64,000 nucleotides of DNA from Trichosporon coremiiforme. Taxonomy: Eukaryota; Basidiomycota; Tremellomycetes; Trichosporonales; Trichosporonaceae. The stretch is from the NCBI GenBank assembly GCA_039545355.1, contig BCJJ01000052.1, positions 1 to 64,000 of the forward strand. Direction: 5' to 3'. Below the pieces are notes generated by a model. That model was not told the origin of the DNA, ran no database searches, and saw only the letters and a list, made by a program, of their open reading frames with translations. The translations under genes and the position numbers were made by a program. Shown here piece after piece: positions 1 to 11,370 of the stretch (position 1 is its first letter; the number at the start of each line of letters is the position of its first letter).

Positions 1-599
1 TGCATGAGTTATTCGTGGTTGCAGCGAGGTCGACAGTTCACGGCCTCGTTTGTGGCACCACTCGTTCGACTTAACCTGTGACCCTAGTTTACACTCTTCC
101 CCTGGAGTGTGCTGACTCCAGGATGCGTCGAGTTTCACCAGGCCTTAGCTCAGCAGCGTGGGTGAACAATCATGTCCGGAATTGCGTCGCCAAGGTGCGC
201 AAGCGGGGCGGCCGGTGAGTTCAGGTGGCCTACTTTCACTGACGTCAGTCTGCCGCGCTGGTGGCGGGAAGACGAGGCCGACGACGAGACTGATGCGCGC
301 TGGGACCGGTGGCAGAACAGCGACGGCGAGACCGAGGCCGAGGGGGACGAGCCCTAACCGATTGGCGAGGGCGACGTTAGCTCGGATGATGAGGACTCTT
401 CCGGGAGGGGGACAGCGATAGCGACACGGGCGGTGGTGAGTCGACATGGTGTGGCCGGAACTGACTCTCAGGCGGCAAGACGAGGCATAAGTGTACGGTT
501 AGGAGGTGCTTCTCCAGCTATCGCCAGAGGAGGAACCTCCTCAAACACATGAAGCGCCGGCACCCAGTTGACCCCGTCGGCGTGATCGCCGCGGCCGAC

Positions 600-2215
600 A
601 TACAGGCTCTTGGAACGGCCGCAAGGTCAACAGCGCCAACCTCGCGCCGGCCATGGGTTGCTCTACCGCCAAGTGGAACGCGAGCTGGACGCCAAGGTTT
701 GGCACGCATCCGCTGCCAAGCTGAAGGAGGAGCAGCTTGCCACCGTCGACACTGCATCTTCGAGAGCGCTGCCAGGCAGCATGGCTGTAGAGCCCCCCTT
801 CTGAGGGCCCCAACTGACTTGGAACCTGAGTCTGGCGGCACCATGGCGGCAGTGGACGAGATGGATACCAATCTGTCCATCGCGGCCCATACCTCCCTGG
901 CTATCCAAGCACAGGCCGAAGATCGGCCCCTCGTCCAGGTCGTCGAGGAGATGGTGGAGGCGACCGAGGAGAGCGCCGACGAGACTACCGAGGGCCGAAG
1001 AGCCGTCGAAGCATCTTCGTTCAGTGCTGTCAGGGGGTCAAGTCTCCTCTTAGCGCCAACACACCCGCCGACGACCTGCAGGAGACGCTCCCCGATGGAG
1101 GCGTCCCCGATCCCAATCTGGCTTCGCGTTCGGACGTCATCGTTGCCATGTCGAACCCGAACACGCTTCCGCCCGCTCGCAGTTTCTCTCGGCCAGGCCA
1201 ACACGCGCAAAACGGACGATGCCCTGTACCTTAGTGCAAGAAGGAGGGCAAGGGGGTCACTCCCACACATATCCACAGCCGTCTCCGCGGTTGGCTCGTC
1301 GCCGATCTCCGGCGTCGGTTCGCTGAAACCGTCCCCGAGAATGACATGACGTGCCTCTTCGGGGGATGCACAACGGCGACGCTGACGCTCTCGGCGCTCA
1401 TGTCAACGCCCACGACAACAAGCTGTATCATCTTCTAAGAAACGACAGCAAGGCGAAGATTCGGTGCGGCATCCGCGAGCTGGACGGTAGCTTGTGCCAG
1501 TAGGAGCACGGAGACGCCGTCTCCTTCACGCAACACGCCCTGGATGTCCGCGGCGCTGTGTGTGCCGGCAACGGCGGTGTACGTCAAGATCTCGTCGTAT
1601 ACTGCGAGAACTGCTCCCAGTGACTGATTGCGGACGGCGCCGCGCATTTTGCCTGGCATACCGAGTCAAAACTTGAGGAGATAGACGATGCGCTGTCGTG
1701 TGCGCCTGTTGTGCTCGGCATCACACGTCGGACAGAGGTGGTGCGACGCGCTCGCTGGCCCATGTGCCTGTGGGACGCTGAACCGACCAGCAGCGCTGGA
1801 AGGTTTAGTAAGTGCTGACTTGGGTCTCCTGTTCCTGCTTGCCCCACTGATAGTCACAGCACTGACAGCGACGTCGGGCCCACATGTCAGCACTCAGCAT
1901 ATCCTCCAGCAAGAGGGTCTGTCCGACTGCCCGTTCCATTCCTGTCCGAAGGCAGCTCTCGGCGCTGCTGAGATGGCCCAGCACATTATGGACGTCCATC
2001 GCATCCCGCTCCTGGGTAGTCAGAGGAAGCAGGCGGCTGCTGAGCACGTGGTCGCCGACGACCTCTCCAATCTTCCGGGGAGCCCCGTTGGCTGTGGCTG
2101 CGGGCCTCTCCACAAGTCGCGGAAACAGCAACCAGGACGACGAGGGCGACGAGGGCGACATATGAGTTCCGTCAGCGAAGCGGCGCAGGCTCGACCCCGT
2201 CACCCTGACGTACAT
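600..2215 (+). pseudogene. Decayed coding region with relic C2H2 zinc finger
   Basis: No continuous gene can be read here. Coding-like stretches switch between forward frames and are broken by stops. One classical C2H2 finger survives at 1928-1999 with spacing C-x4-C-x12-H-x4-H (CPFHSC ... QHIMDVH). A second Cys pair at 1352-1369 (CLFGGC) is followed in another frame by a His pair around 1399-1413, as if a finger had been frameshifted, but its spacing is not canonical. A plausible reading is a dead zinc-finger gene or an eroded mobile-element gene. The family is not recognised and the limits are approximate. Confidence 0.3.
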
Positions 2216-2271
2216 TGAGTATTTGATCTCCCTGCCCCGCGTTCACTGAGTATTTGATCTCCCCGCCCCGC
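2216..2271. repeat. Two-copy 31-bp-period tandem repeat
   Basis: A 25-bp unit beginning TGAGTATTTGATCTCC occurs at 2216-2240 and again at 2247-2271 with a single mismatch, separated by GTTCAC. It lies immediately after the decayed coding region. No function is evident. Confidence 0.8.
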
Positions 2272-2274
2272 CAT

Positions 2275-3906
2275 AAACCGCAATCGATCTGTTCTAGGGC
2301 GCTGCCGCCGCAGCTACATAGCAATTAGGTAAATCGCCGTAGCTTTCTACTGTATGTCAACTATCATAGCGCTCCAGGCAGCGGCAAAGGCACGCGGCAT
2401 CAACCTCTACCTGGGCGGCCGGTCTCTGACTTGTGCGCGGCTTCCGGCGCGACTCGGCGTGAAGTTGCCGGTGTCGACTGAGATAGAGTACGATACATGA
2501 CCCAGCGCCGTCGGCGTAACGTTTTGTAGGGTAGAAGGATGGCAACAGCCAGGCAAGGGCTCGACATGACAGCCATCGCCGAGGGGCGCGGGTAAAGGTT
2601 GGGGAGGGGTGGACTAGCTCACATGCCAGGTGAAGGAGGACGTCAGCGGACATCGTGTCTCTGGCTGAGAGTTAAGCGGCATTGTGGGACACACCGCCCT
2701 ACTCTGACGACGAGATCGTCTAAGGTGTCGGCATGCCTATTAGACTTGCGGTGGCCCATCCATGCCAGCAACATCGAGGCGGAGATGCAAGATGCCTTTT
2801 GCGTTCACCGAGAGAAGTTCGGCTGCGTTCTGGTACAAAGCCATTACGTTTGTCGAGATAATGCGAATGCATGGTACTATGAGGCAGCAGTCGCATCAGT
2901 GGTAGGTGACTTTCGCGGCTCACTGCGATTGGGGCGCCAATTAGTACAGGACGGAACTCATGCTCTGATCATCTCAAGCAGACCATGTGCATCAACCAAT
3001 ATGTGGGGGTCGCTAATGGCGGTTCACGTACCCCAGCAGGCTCTGCCATTATGGCAATCCCGTGTCGACTGAAGGTATCACACATCACCGCGGCTGGGCT
3101 GTCCAACCCCGCGCTCATCGAGCGTATCGAACAGCTGCGGAACAGGCGGCCCCCTGTCCCGCCCTACCAGCCAGAGTGGAGACGGGCGAGGGAAACTCAC
3201 ACCTAAGATCACATCGTACCACATTCGCATTTTCCATGTAGTCGGGCCAGCACCATCGTTGCAAGTCTGAGGCCTTCTCATGTATCCTTCAATACACTTG
3301 TGGCGTTCGCTGGGCCTAGACTGTAGAGAAGTCAGGACCACGACCAGCTACGACCAGCTACCGGAATCAGCGTGAAGTTACGTGGACACGCCCCTAACAC
3401 CCTGGCACGCAGCGAGACTGTGATGTCGCACATGCATTCTAACGCTCAACGCTCTCTGTCTCACGAAAGCCACAACACGCCAGCGAGGTTGGGAACAAGG
3501 TCGCTCAGAAGCGGATGGGATGCCACACGGATCAAACGCTCTCGCCATCAGCTATGGTCGTGGACATGTTGCCTCCCGCGCTCACCTGAACCGACTCCAA
3601 CCGCCTCGATCTCAATCGTATATTAACCTTTCCCTCCAATGGTTGGAGGACTATCCTGCGACCTGCGCCCATCACCGAGCATGGCGAAAATCCCGGCAGA
3701 AGATGTGAGGATCGTCGGTAGCATCGTGAGCTGTGGCAGGTACCACCTTCCCCATCCACCATTCTCCTCTTCCTCAAAACCTTGATTCTTCTCTGAATGC
3801 AAACATTAACAACCCCTACCCCGAGTTACTGTGTATGCCACGCAAGCTTCGGCCCTTCTGTCAGCCTGAAACCAGGCATATTCCGGCAGTGACAGACGTT
3901 ATCATT
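2275..3906. other. Gene-free interval before the tRNA
   Basis: Only short ORFs without recognisable motifs are present on either strand. A small direct repeat (CGACCAGCTA twice) lies near 3341-3360. No supportable gene, RNA or mobile element was seen. Confidence 0.5.
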
Positions 3907-4011
3907 GGTCGCGTGGCCCAATGGCAAGGCGTCTGACTACGACTCGCGGCTCTTTCGAGAGTTTGAGAAGACGTTTATCAGGAGATTGCGGGTTCGATCC
4001 CCGTCGTGACC
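3907..4011 (+). tRNA. tRNA-Arg (anticodon ACG) with intron
   Basis: All cloverleaf arms can be drawn. The acceptor arm is GGTCGCG with CGTGACC (one G-U pair). The D-arm lies around GGCCCAATGGCAAGGC. The anticodon stem is TCTGA with TCAGG. The T-arm is GCGGG-TTCGATC-CCCGT. The anticodon ACG is at 3939-3941. A 34-nt intron, 3943-3976, sits between positions 37 and 38, the canonical site for tRNA-splicing endonuclease, and splicing restores the loop CTACGAA. The 3' CCA is not encoded. A run of five T at 4012-4016 directly follows and should end RNA polymerase III transcription. ACG (read as ICG after deamination) decodes CGU, CGC and CGA. Confidence 0.95.
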
Positions 4012-4016
4012 TTTTT
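4012..4016 (+). terminator. Pol III T-run terminator of tRNA-Arg
   Basis: TTTTT begins one base after the discriminator end of the tRNA gene, the standard RNA polymerase III termination signal. Confidence 0.85.
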
Positions 4017-4914
4017 GCCTCTCGGCGGCAATGATAAAGCTCCTCATTGGAGGGATGAGTTTGATGGTCGAGGAAGATACAGATGGTCGTAGGAGATGTT
4101 ACCGCGTGAAACATGCCTCGCGGGGCTCTGAGGTGGGCTGATGGGACATAGCTGTAGAGGGGACAGCCTGACATCCGTGAGCAGCGTTTGGGTGCCAGTT
4201 CTGAGGGCGAACGAGGCATGACGACGAACATGCACCTGCACCTGAGGCCTCTCCGGGGGGTTGAAATGCAAACAGGAGGAAATGGGAGTGTGGCGCCACG
4301 AACGAATTTTTGGTGGACTTTTTGATTTCTCGACCAACTCGGTTGACACCGACGAACGGCCTACGTACTCGACAGCAGGCACAACGTCGCCAAGTCATCT
4401 GACTTGGCTGTTGCCATTGATGTACAGAGCCTGAAGCATGTCGTTCACACCGACTTGTGCGGGTTCCTGGACGTCATGACCTCGGTCGAGACATTTTGGC
4501 GGAATACGCCCGATTGCTGATCGCTGATCGTCCACCACCATCATCCGGTGTTCTGAGCTCTGAGTCTGTCGGAGGCGCATATACCAGTATCCTGCTCTTC
4601 AGCAAGAACAGCGTCCAGCGTCGATCAACAGCAGACAGCGGATAAAACGCCGGCATCGACACCTCGGTGACGTTGACTGTCCAATAAACGTTCGTCTACG
4701 TCATCCGGCACCGGTCAGTTGGTCTCGTCAGCTCGCTTATTCTCTGCGCCCCCTCGGCAATCACACCGCGCGCTCCGACGCCTCACGACGCCACATCACG
4801 TCGGAAACCGGTTCGTTACTCGTAACCACTCTGGCATAACTCCTACACATGGGCGTACAGGAGGATGGGTATGGACAGCTTTTATGGGAATTACAATTAA
4901 GTCGCTTAGTGCGC
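4017..4914. other. Interval between tRNA-Arg and the ADP/ATP carrier
   Basis: Short, mutually overlapping ORFs only. The right-hand side is the 3' flank of the carrier gene on the minus strand. No other feature could be supported. Confidence 0.5.
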
Positions 4915-6079
4915 TTACTTGTAGACCTTGCCGAACATGATCTCCTGGAGCTTGTCGTAGACTGTGAACGTCAGCAATGTATTCGAAGTTGGATGAGCAA
5001 GAGGGTTGGAGACTCCGTGTAGACGAAGACTCCCAGGCACGGATGCCAGGCACGGAAGGGAAAAACGTCGGTTCAAAGACGGAAGCAAATACAGGGTCTG
5101 ATCCCCAGCCTCCACTTTTCGAACTCGGGACGAGAGTTGAACTCGACGTCCTCCACAACTTCTCTGCAACCTCTCCGATTAGCTCGATGTGGTACGAACG
5201 AGAGAGAACACCAGCACCGGCAACACCACGGAGGATGTTGGCACCGGCACCCTTGAAGAGGGACTTGACGCCCTCGGCGGCGATGATCTGCGAGGCGGCG
5301 TCGAACATGGACTTGTAGTGGACCTTGGCACCCGAGGTCATCATCATGCGACGACGGATAGTGTCAAGGGGGTACGAAGCGAGACCGGCACCGGTGGTAA
5401 CACCCCAGCCGAGGAGGAAGGAGGCAAGGAAGTTACCCTCGAGAGGGCCAACGAGGACAACGGGCTTGATCGAGTCGTAGAGACCGAAGTAGAGACCACG
5501 GTAGACAATGATACCGACGACGGAGGGAACGAAACCACGGTAGAGACCGGCGATACCGTCAGAGGCGAGGGTCTTCTTGTAGACGTCGACGAGACCGTTG
5601 AACTGGCGGGATCCACCCTTGGAGGCAGACTTGTTGTCGTTGGCGAGACGGGTACGGGCGTAGTCAAGGGAGTAAACGAAGAGGAGAGAAGAGGCACCAG
5701 CGGCACCACCCGAGGCAATGTTACCAGCGAACCACTTCCAGTAACCGTCAGACTTCTTGAAGCCGAAGAGCGACTTGAAGTAGTCCTTGAAGGCGAAGTT
5801 GAGCGCCTGGGTAGGGAAGTAACGGATGACGTTGGCAGTGTTACCACGCCAGAGCGAGGCAAGACCCTCCTCAGCGTAGGTACGCTTGAAGCAGTCGACG
5901 ATGCCCTTGTAGGGGGTAGCGAGACGGCCCTGCTTGATCATCTCGTCCTGGTTCTGGACGAGAAGCTTGATACGCTCAATGGGGGCAGCGGCAGTCTTGG
6001 CAACAGCGGCCGAGACACCTCCCATGAGGAAGTCGGTCATGAAGGCCTGGAAGTCCTTAGGCTTCTTAACGTCCGCCAT
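4915..6079 (-). CDS. AAC: Mitochondrial ADP/ATP carrier (SLC25 family)
   Basis: Exchanges cytosolic ADP for matrix ATP across the inner mitochondrial membrane. Exons are 5200-6079 and 4915-4961, giving 308 residues, the usual length. Splicing donor GTTCGT to acceptor CACAG joins GAGVLS to LYDKLQ, matching the conserved carrier C-terminus. The three ~100-residue carrier repeats are present, with PIERIKLL near residue 32, [10 protein letters not shown] in the second repeat and [13 protein letters not shown] near residue 235-250. RRRMMM is the diagnostic nucleotide-carrier signature. The start at 6079 gives the expected short N-terminus with no presequence. The single 238-nt intron (4962-5199) is long for this window and leaves only a 47-nt last exon. 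It has no stop in the exon-1 frame, so an unspliced mRNA would encode a long different tail. Confidence 0.97.
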
Positions 6080-7960
6080 TTTTACTGATTGTTAGCGATT
6101 GATCGTGAAAGAGGTAGTGGAGTGCGTGTGAAAGCGGGTTAGAGATGCGAGTGCGTTTTCAACCCAGACCAAGCGGGCACCAACGTGGCAGTCGGCTCTT
6201 TCGCGCGGTGCCGACCGGACTGGTGATCGCTGATGCATTCGCTGTCGGTCATGGGTCGTTCGTCGCTGTCGCTGGTCGCGCGATCACTGTCGAATGGGTA
6301 GGGAGTGTACTAACCTTCTTTTCTACGGGGTGGAGGAGAAGAAAGAGTGGTGAGTTGAAGAGAAAAGAGGAAAGCCGAGTTTGGGCGCAATAAAAAGTAC
6401 CTGCGAGCGGGCGGGCTGGGTGGGAGCTGGGCCAGGGGCGCCTGGTGAATACGCGAAGGGGGGTGTGGGCGGGCCGTCAATTTTCACCGCCGTCCGGGCA
6501 GGGTCAGCGCGATACAGGGACCCAGTCACACCCAGCACGGGCGCCAGAGCAGGGGATAGGCTCATCCCCCATCGGAATCGGGTGTTTGCGGAGGGCCTAC
6601 ACCTGCACCCACGGTGTTTGTCGGCGATATCGCCCACGCCTGTGGCACTGCAACCTCCCTGTACGGTGAGTCTGTCGAGCACACCTTTGCACAGTGCCGA
6701 GCCGAAAGCGAGCCAGCGAGGGCCGCTCAGGCCACACCGTCCGCTCGAGGGCCGATTGAGCGGCTTTGTCGCCTGATGCATCTGGCTGAGCCGCGGGGTA
6801 CCCAGTAGCAGCGAGCCAGTTGGACACGTCGTATGGTCCCCGTCACGATCGCAGACGCGATAATGGGCCTGCCTATCATCGATCACGCATTACCCTGCGC
6901 GGTATCATACTCCCAAACCGCTGATCAGACACGGCCTCGTCGTCGTTGATCATTCGCATCGGATGCATGGTGGTGCGTGGTTTCGGAGTATCAAGCACAC
7001 ACCTGCGCAGACTAGTCCCGCAGCCCAGTTCACTCCGACGCGTGAAAGAGGGGGGAACGCGCACCAGAATTTTTTCCTTTCCCTTCCACCTGGAGCAAGG
7101 CACGACGCAGCGACATCTGGGCGGGGGAACAGGTGCCTGGCCGGTTACAAACCGGGTGCGGAGTGGGGCGCGCGGGGCGAAATGGCACAAGACGACCACG
7201 CGATGGTTATATCCAGGTCCTGGAGGTACGGGTAGGTGCGATGTCGCAATGCGTCCAATACCCAGCACACACCTGCACAACCCCTGGACACGCCTTTGCA
7301 TGTCGCCCCCCGCTTTACGCTCTCGCGCTGCACGAATGTCACATGTGGAGACCGCCGAGGTGCAACGGGTCGCCTACTCTTGCGCCAAGCTTCAGATTTA
7401 ACCGGTTCCTCGCAACTACGCCTCGACAGACACTCCAGAGCGGACTTCTGCATGCAGATGCTGGGCTGAATTGCAGGCGGCACCGGCCTTCTCTGATCGG
7501 CAGCAGGGGACCGGAGTCAGGCCGAAAACCGCTGCGGTAGTCGGACCATGCTCCGGGTCTCGGGCAGTACCCCAACGGTCACCGCCGCGACCACTTTTGG
7601 GCTCCTGGTCTGTCCCCAGGTCGGTCATCTGTCGGTCACACGGCGTCGACACATGTCATCGGGACACAGGTACACTGGTCCCTTTTCCCCATGTCTTCAA
7701 CTGCTGATCATTTTTCATAACGGTTTTTCCAGTTCACGCGGCCGAGCACGCTGCCGGACTAGAAGGCGCGAGACGACACAGCGGGGCTACTGGAATGCGG
7801 CGCCATGGAGGCGGAATGTGGGGTGACCGGCGACCGACGGATGCCATTGGCTCCCGACGCAGATATTTCTCCTCACCAAGCGCTCGCTTCGTCCGTCGCC
7901 GTTACCCCGCACTGATCGACTGCAAACTCAACTATGCATACAAACTCGAAAGTACTGCCT
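6080..7960. other. Long upstream region of the carrier gene
   Basis: About 1.9 kb without a supportable gene, lying between the start of the ADP/ATP carrier and the 3' end of NudC, both on the minus strand. It should hold the carrier promoter. Short ORFs on both strands overlap each other and show no family motifs. Confidence 0.5.
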
Positions 7961-8767
7961 CTACTCGATCTTGGCCTGATCGTCAGCGGCCTCCCCACGT
8001 CGGAACGCACCTGGCTAAAGTCCATCTCGGGGTGCGCCTGCTGAAACTTGGCCAGCGTCTCGGCCTTCTTCAGGTCGTCGCTCGTCGGCTTGCCCATGGC
8101 CTTCTGCTGATTGTCAAACTGGTTACGTTAGCACACGAATGCCCGACAACCTGCCATCATCTTCTCGACCATCGCCCGCGTCTCCGGGTCGAGATCCGAC
8201 AGCTTCGAGTTCTCGGGCTGGATCTTTGTCGTGTCGATCTTCGGGTGGTGCTTGAGGACGTGAGGCCACCAGCGGTGCGCGGCGATGTGCGATCTGCCAT
8301 CAGTCGGTGACCCCGGACGTAAACTCACGAAAGCTTCTCGAGCTCAAAAATCAGGACACCGTCGTCTGAGCGTCAGTTGACGAACATCTCCTAACGCACC
8401 AATGGTCCACGACGAGTCGTCGCAGATAATGTCCTCGAAAAGCTCTCCCTCGAGGATCGGCTCGGGCTCGCCCTTGACTTGGACCTGCCGTCAGCTGCAG
8501 GATACTACGGAGCTCTACCTTCAGTTTCTTCGGAGTCATGACCACATCGAGGTTTTTAGCGCGCGTTCCCGGCGGGAGGGGGACGTTGACGGTCACCGTG
8601 CCGAGCTCCTGCGACCACTGGTACGGCAGAGCTGGACATTAGCGGCTGATTCTTGCGGCGGACCCACCAGCCTGCTCGGCCTGCTCGCGCTCTCGCTCCT
8701 TTGCATCGTGAACAGCCTTCTCCTCCTTGCTCATGTTGTCGTTCACTTTCGGATCACTGGAGGACAT
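7961..8767 (-). CDS. NUDC: NudC nuclear-migration protein (CS domain)
   Basis: A chaperone-like protein that stabilises dynein regulators and supports nuclear movement. Seven exons (8668-8767, 8519-8631, 8400-8484, 8329-8365, 8155-8293, 8011-8118, 7961-7975) join in frame to 198 residues, the size of short fungal NudC proteins. An N-terminal charged helix ([16 protein letters not shown]) precedes a p23/CS domain from about residue 35 ([11 protein letters not shown]) to 115 (VLIFELEKL). The conserved C-terminus includes [33 protein letters not shown] and [12 protein letters not shown], and the last resembles the MDFSKAKFN end of animal NudC. All six introns are 34-36 nt. The intron at 8119-8154 appears to use a GC-AG donor (GCAGGT). 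The gene is divergent from the SUMO ligase gene with 328 bp between start codons. Confidence 0.93.
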
Positions 8768-9095
8768 GACGGGGTTGTTTGTGCAGTGCACGCAGGCTCT
8801 GGAGGCGAACAATGTAGCGTCATCGAAAGTTGAGGGTGGATGACCTCCACTTTGCGGCGGAGGCAAATTTGAGCAGCGGTTGACTTGGACTGGACCTGCG
8901 GCCGACCAGGCGGGGCTGGGCAACCGGGTGGTGGTGAGGACCGTCTAGTTTGTCAGTCGGGAGGCGCACATTGCTGTTGTTCTGTCCACATTCATCACAA
9001 CACAACACTCCACTGAACCGACTCGCCTCTGAACCGCCTGGTGCTCTCGGCGTCCTCTGCGACTGCGAGCCCAGGTCCACCACCCATTTCCCACC
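8768..9095. promoter_or_regulatory. Bidirectional promoter, NudC / SUMO ligase
   Basis: 328 bp separate the two divergent start codons, so both promoters and 5' leaders must lie here. No clear TATA box was seen. The role is inferred from gene layout only. Confidence 0.5.
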
Positions 9096-11236
9096 ATGGC
9101 TACCGACATATGGAACGATTATCCAGTGCGTACAAGCAGGTCACGCGCCTTCCTTCGAGGGAAGACACACTGACAGACAGCACTTTGTGAACAACTTTAT
9201 ACCGAAGCTCACGGTCGTGAAACTCAAGCTCGTCGCCGAGGCCATCACGCGTCAGTCTGGCATCAACCTGCACCTGCGGAGCGGCGAACGGAAGCAGGAT
9301 GTCGTCGACAAGTAAGTGGATTTCTTCCCTCCACCGTGACTTGGGCTAATTGGGTTAGGATCCGCACCGCGTTCGAGACCATTAAGCGGCAGAACAACAC
9401 TGGCGTGTACCGCTCCGTGCGAAAAGAAGCAGAGAGCATCGCGAACGGCGGAGCAAGCAACCCCGCCATGCCGCCACCCACATTTGGAGGAGTACACCTG
9501 AACCATCACTACGGCGGCGGCGCTGCAACTAGGATCGCGCGTCCGCAGGCGCCGGCGGCGAGGGCTGGAGCGTCGTCCGGCTGGCACCAGGCTCCCGGCG
9601 CGTCGAGTTTATACCAGCACCCGCCCCACCAAAGCCGTGCGTGACAAATCATGTGTACCATGCTGACTGTACAGGGCAGCCCGTCCTTCAAGATTGGAAA
9701 CCGAGCCCGATGTGGAAGCCGATAAAGGCGCTCACTAACATGGAGCAGCTGCCTGGTGAGTTGCTGGTGACGACTGGAGCTGATGTCCAGACATTGCAAC
9801 CTCGGAGAGTTCGCAGACGAGGCGAGAACGCAGAGTGCACTTCACTCTTCCCCAGGACGTCATCACCGGCTTGAACCAGAGCAAGTGAGTCTTTTTTGCC
9901 CTCAACACGCCGCTGACATGTCAGAGCCGACCCCCGCTCGCGACCACAGTACACTGTCCGCCTGTTCTGCGCGTCGTCCGACTACTACCGACCCCCGACG
10001 ATGGCGCCGCAGCCCGGCGCACCGCCAGTCACGAACCGCAACATTCCCATCGAGTACCCGACCAACCCCGATTGCATGGTCGATGATCACATGGTTCCGT
10101 TTAAGGAGCGCGGACTCCGTGGCAAGGCGGGCAGCGCCCCTCCTCTCGACCTCGACAAGGGATCCCGCGGGCTCGTCCGCATTCCGGGCCGTATGGGAAG
10201 CCTGATTGTGGGGCACAATGGCCCGACCGTGGGGAAGAAGAAGGAAATGTCGAAGAAGTTCTGGTTTCAGATGGTGTATTGCGAGTGGAGCTCGATGGAC
10301 GACCTTCTCGTCCGTCTGCAGGCCCTGCAGCCGACACGCGCCGAGGACGAGTTGGCAAAGCTCAGGCGGCGAGCTGCAGAGGACGACGACATTGAGGTCG
10401 GAACATCAATCTTGTCTCTGAAGGATCCGCTCTCCGGCATGCGCATCTCCAAGCCTGTCCGCTCCTCCAAGTGCACCCACCTGCAATGTTTCGACGCGCG
10501 TTGGTGGCTCGAGTCGAACAAGAGCCACCCTCAGTGGCTCTGCCCCCACTGCAGCAAGGAGCTCAAGTTTGAAGAGGTTATTTGCGATGGCTACTTCCTC
10601 AGCATTTTGAACGCGGTGCCCGACTCGTACGACGAAGTGGTGCTCGAGTCTAATGGAGATTGGCACACGGCCGATGCCAAGTACGGCGGCGCGGAGTGGA
10701 TGGCCGCGAACGGCAGCGTGCCTCCTCCGACGACGGCCGTTGCGACGCCCGTCGAGGAGAAGCCAGTCATCAAGCGAAGCCGCTCCGCTAGTGCCGAGAG
10801 CGCCGATCGCAGCAAGAGACGAGCGATCGAGATCCTCTCCGATAGCGACGACGAGACCCCACCAAAGGCCGTGAACGGCCACGCCAACGGCGCCATCAGC
10901 GTCAGCGCCGCACACACGCCCACCTCGGCGCGCTCCACTGCGCCCCCTCAGCCGGCAGTCATTGACCTGACGCTGTCAGATTCGGACGATGACGACGAGC
11001 CTGCGCCGCATTTTCACAGGCCGGGCGGGTCATCCACGAGTCTCGGCGTCGCAGGCTCGGGAGCTCGTCCGGCGACAGTTAACAAGTTACCGCCACCCCG
11101 CGACGTGCCCCTGTACGCCCAGGGCTTACCTGCCCATGTCCACCTCCCCCAGCCCATCTACTCGCCCAAGACTGTGGCGACTCCACCCTATAACGCCCTC
11201 CAACGGAACGACATCCCTCCTCCCAGCAGGAGGTAG
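9096..11236 (+). CDS. SIZ1: PIAS/Siz-type SUMO E3 ligase (SP-RING)
   Basis: Transfers SUMO from Ubc9 to nuclear substrates. Six exons (9096-9125, 9181-9311, 9359-9636, 9675-9755, 9791-9884, 9925-11236) give 641 residues. Order: an N-terminal SAP-like helical segment (about residues 15-55, LVAEAITRQSGINL), then a PINIT-like region (about 150-300, with QYTVRLFCASSDYY). Next is an SP-RING near 370-430 (DPLSGMRISKPVRSSKC, CFDARWWLE, WLCPHCSKEL), whose Cys/His set binds one zinc. The acidic tail carries two SUMO-interaction motifs, IEILSDSDDE near 506 and VIDLTLSDSDDDDE near 550. The start was chosen because MATDIWNDYP splices cleanly into the SAP region. It converges with the serine dehydratase gene, 134 bp between stop codons. 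Siz1 versus Siz2 orthology cannot be decided here. Confidence 0.92.
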
Positions 11237-11370
11237 AATTAGAACGTTACACACTGTACATGTCCCTCTCTCCACTTTGTACCATTGTTCATCAGGCATG
11301 CATTGTTGTCATATGGAAGCGGAGGTCAACATGGGGTAGTGTACAGGTAGGTCTAGTGGAACAAGAGGGC

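Noticed and set aside
5189..6088. 299-codon plus-strand ORF
   Set aside because: Antisense to the ADP/ATP carrier; repetitive Thr/Gly/Glu composition and no family.
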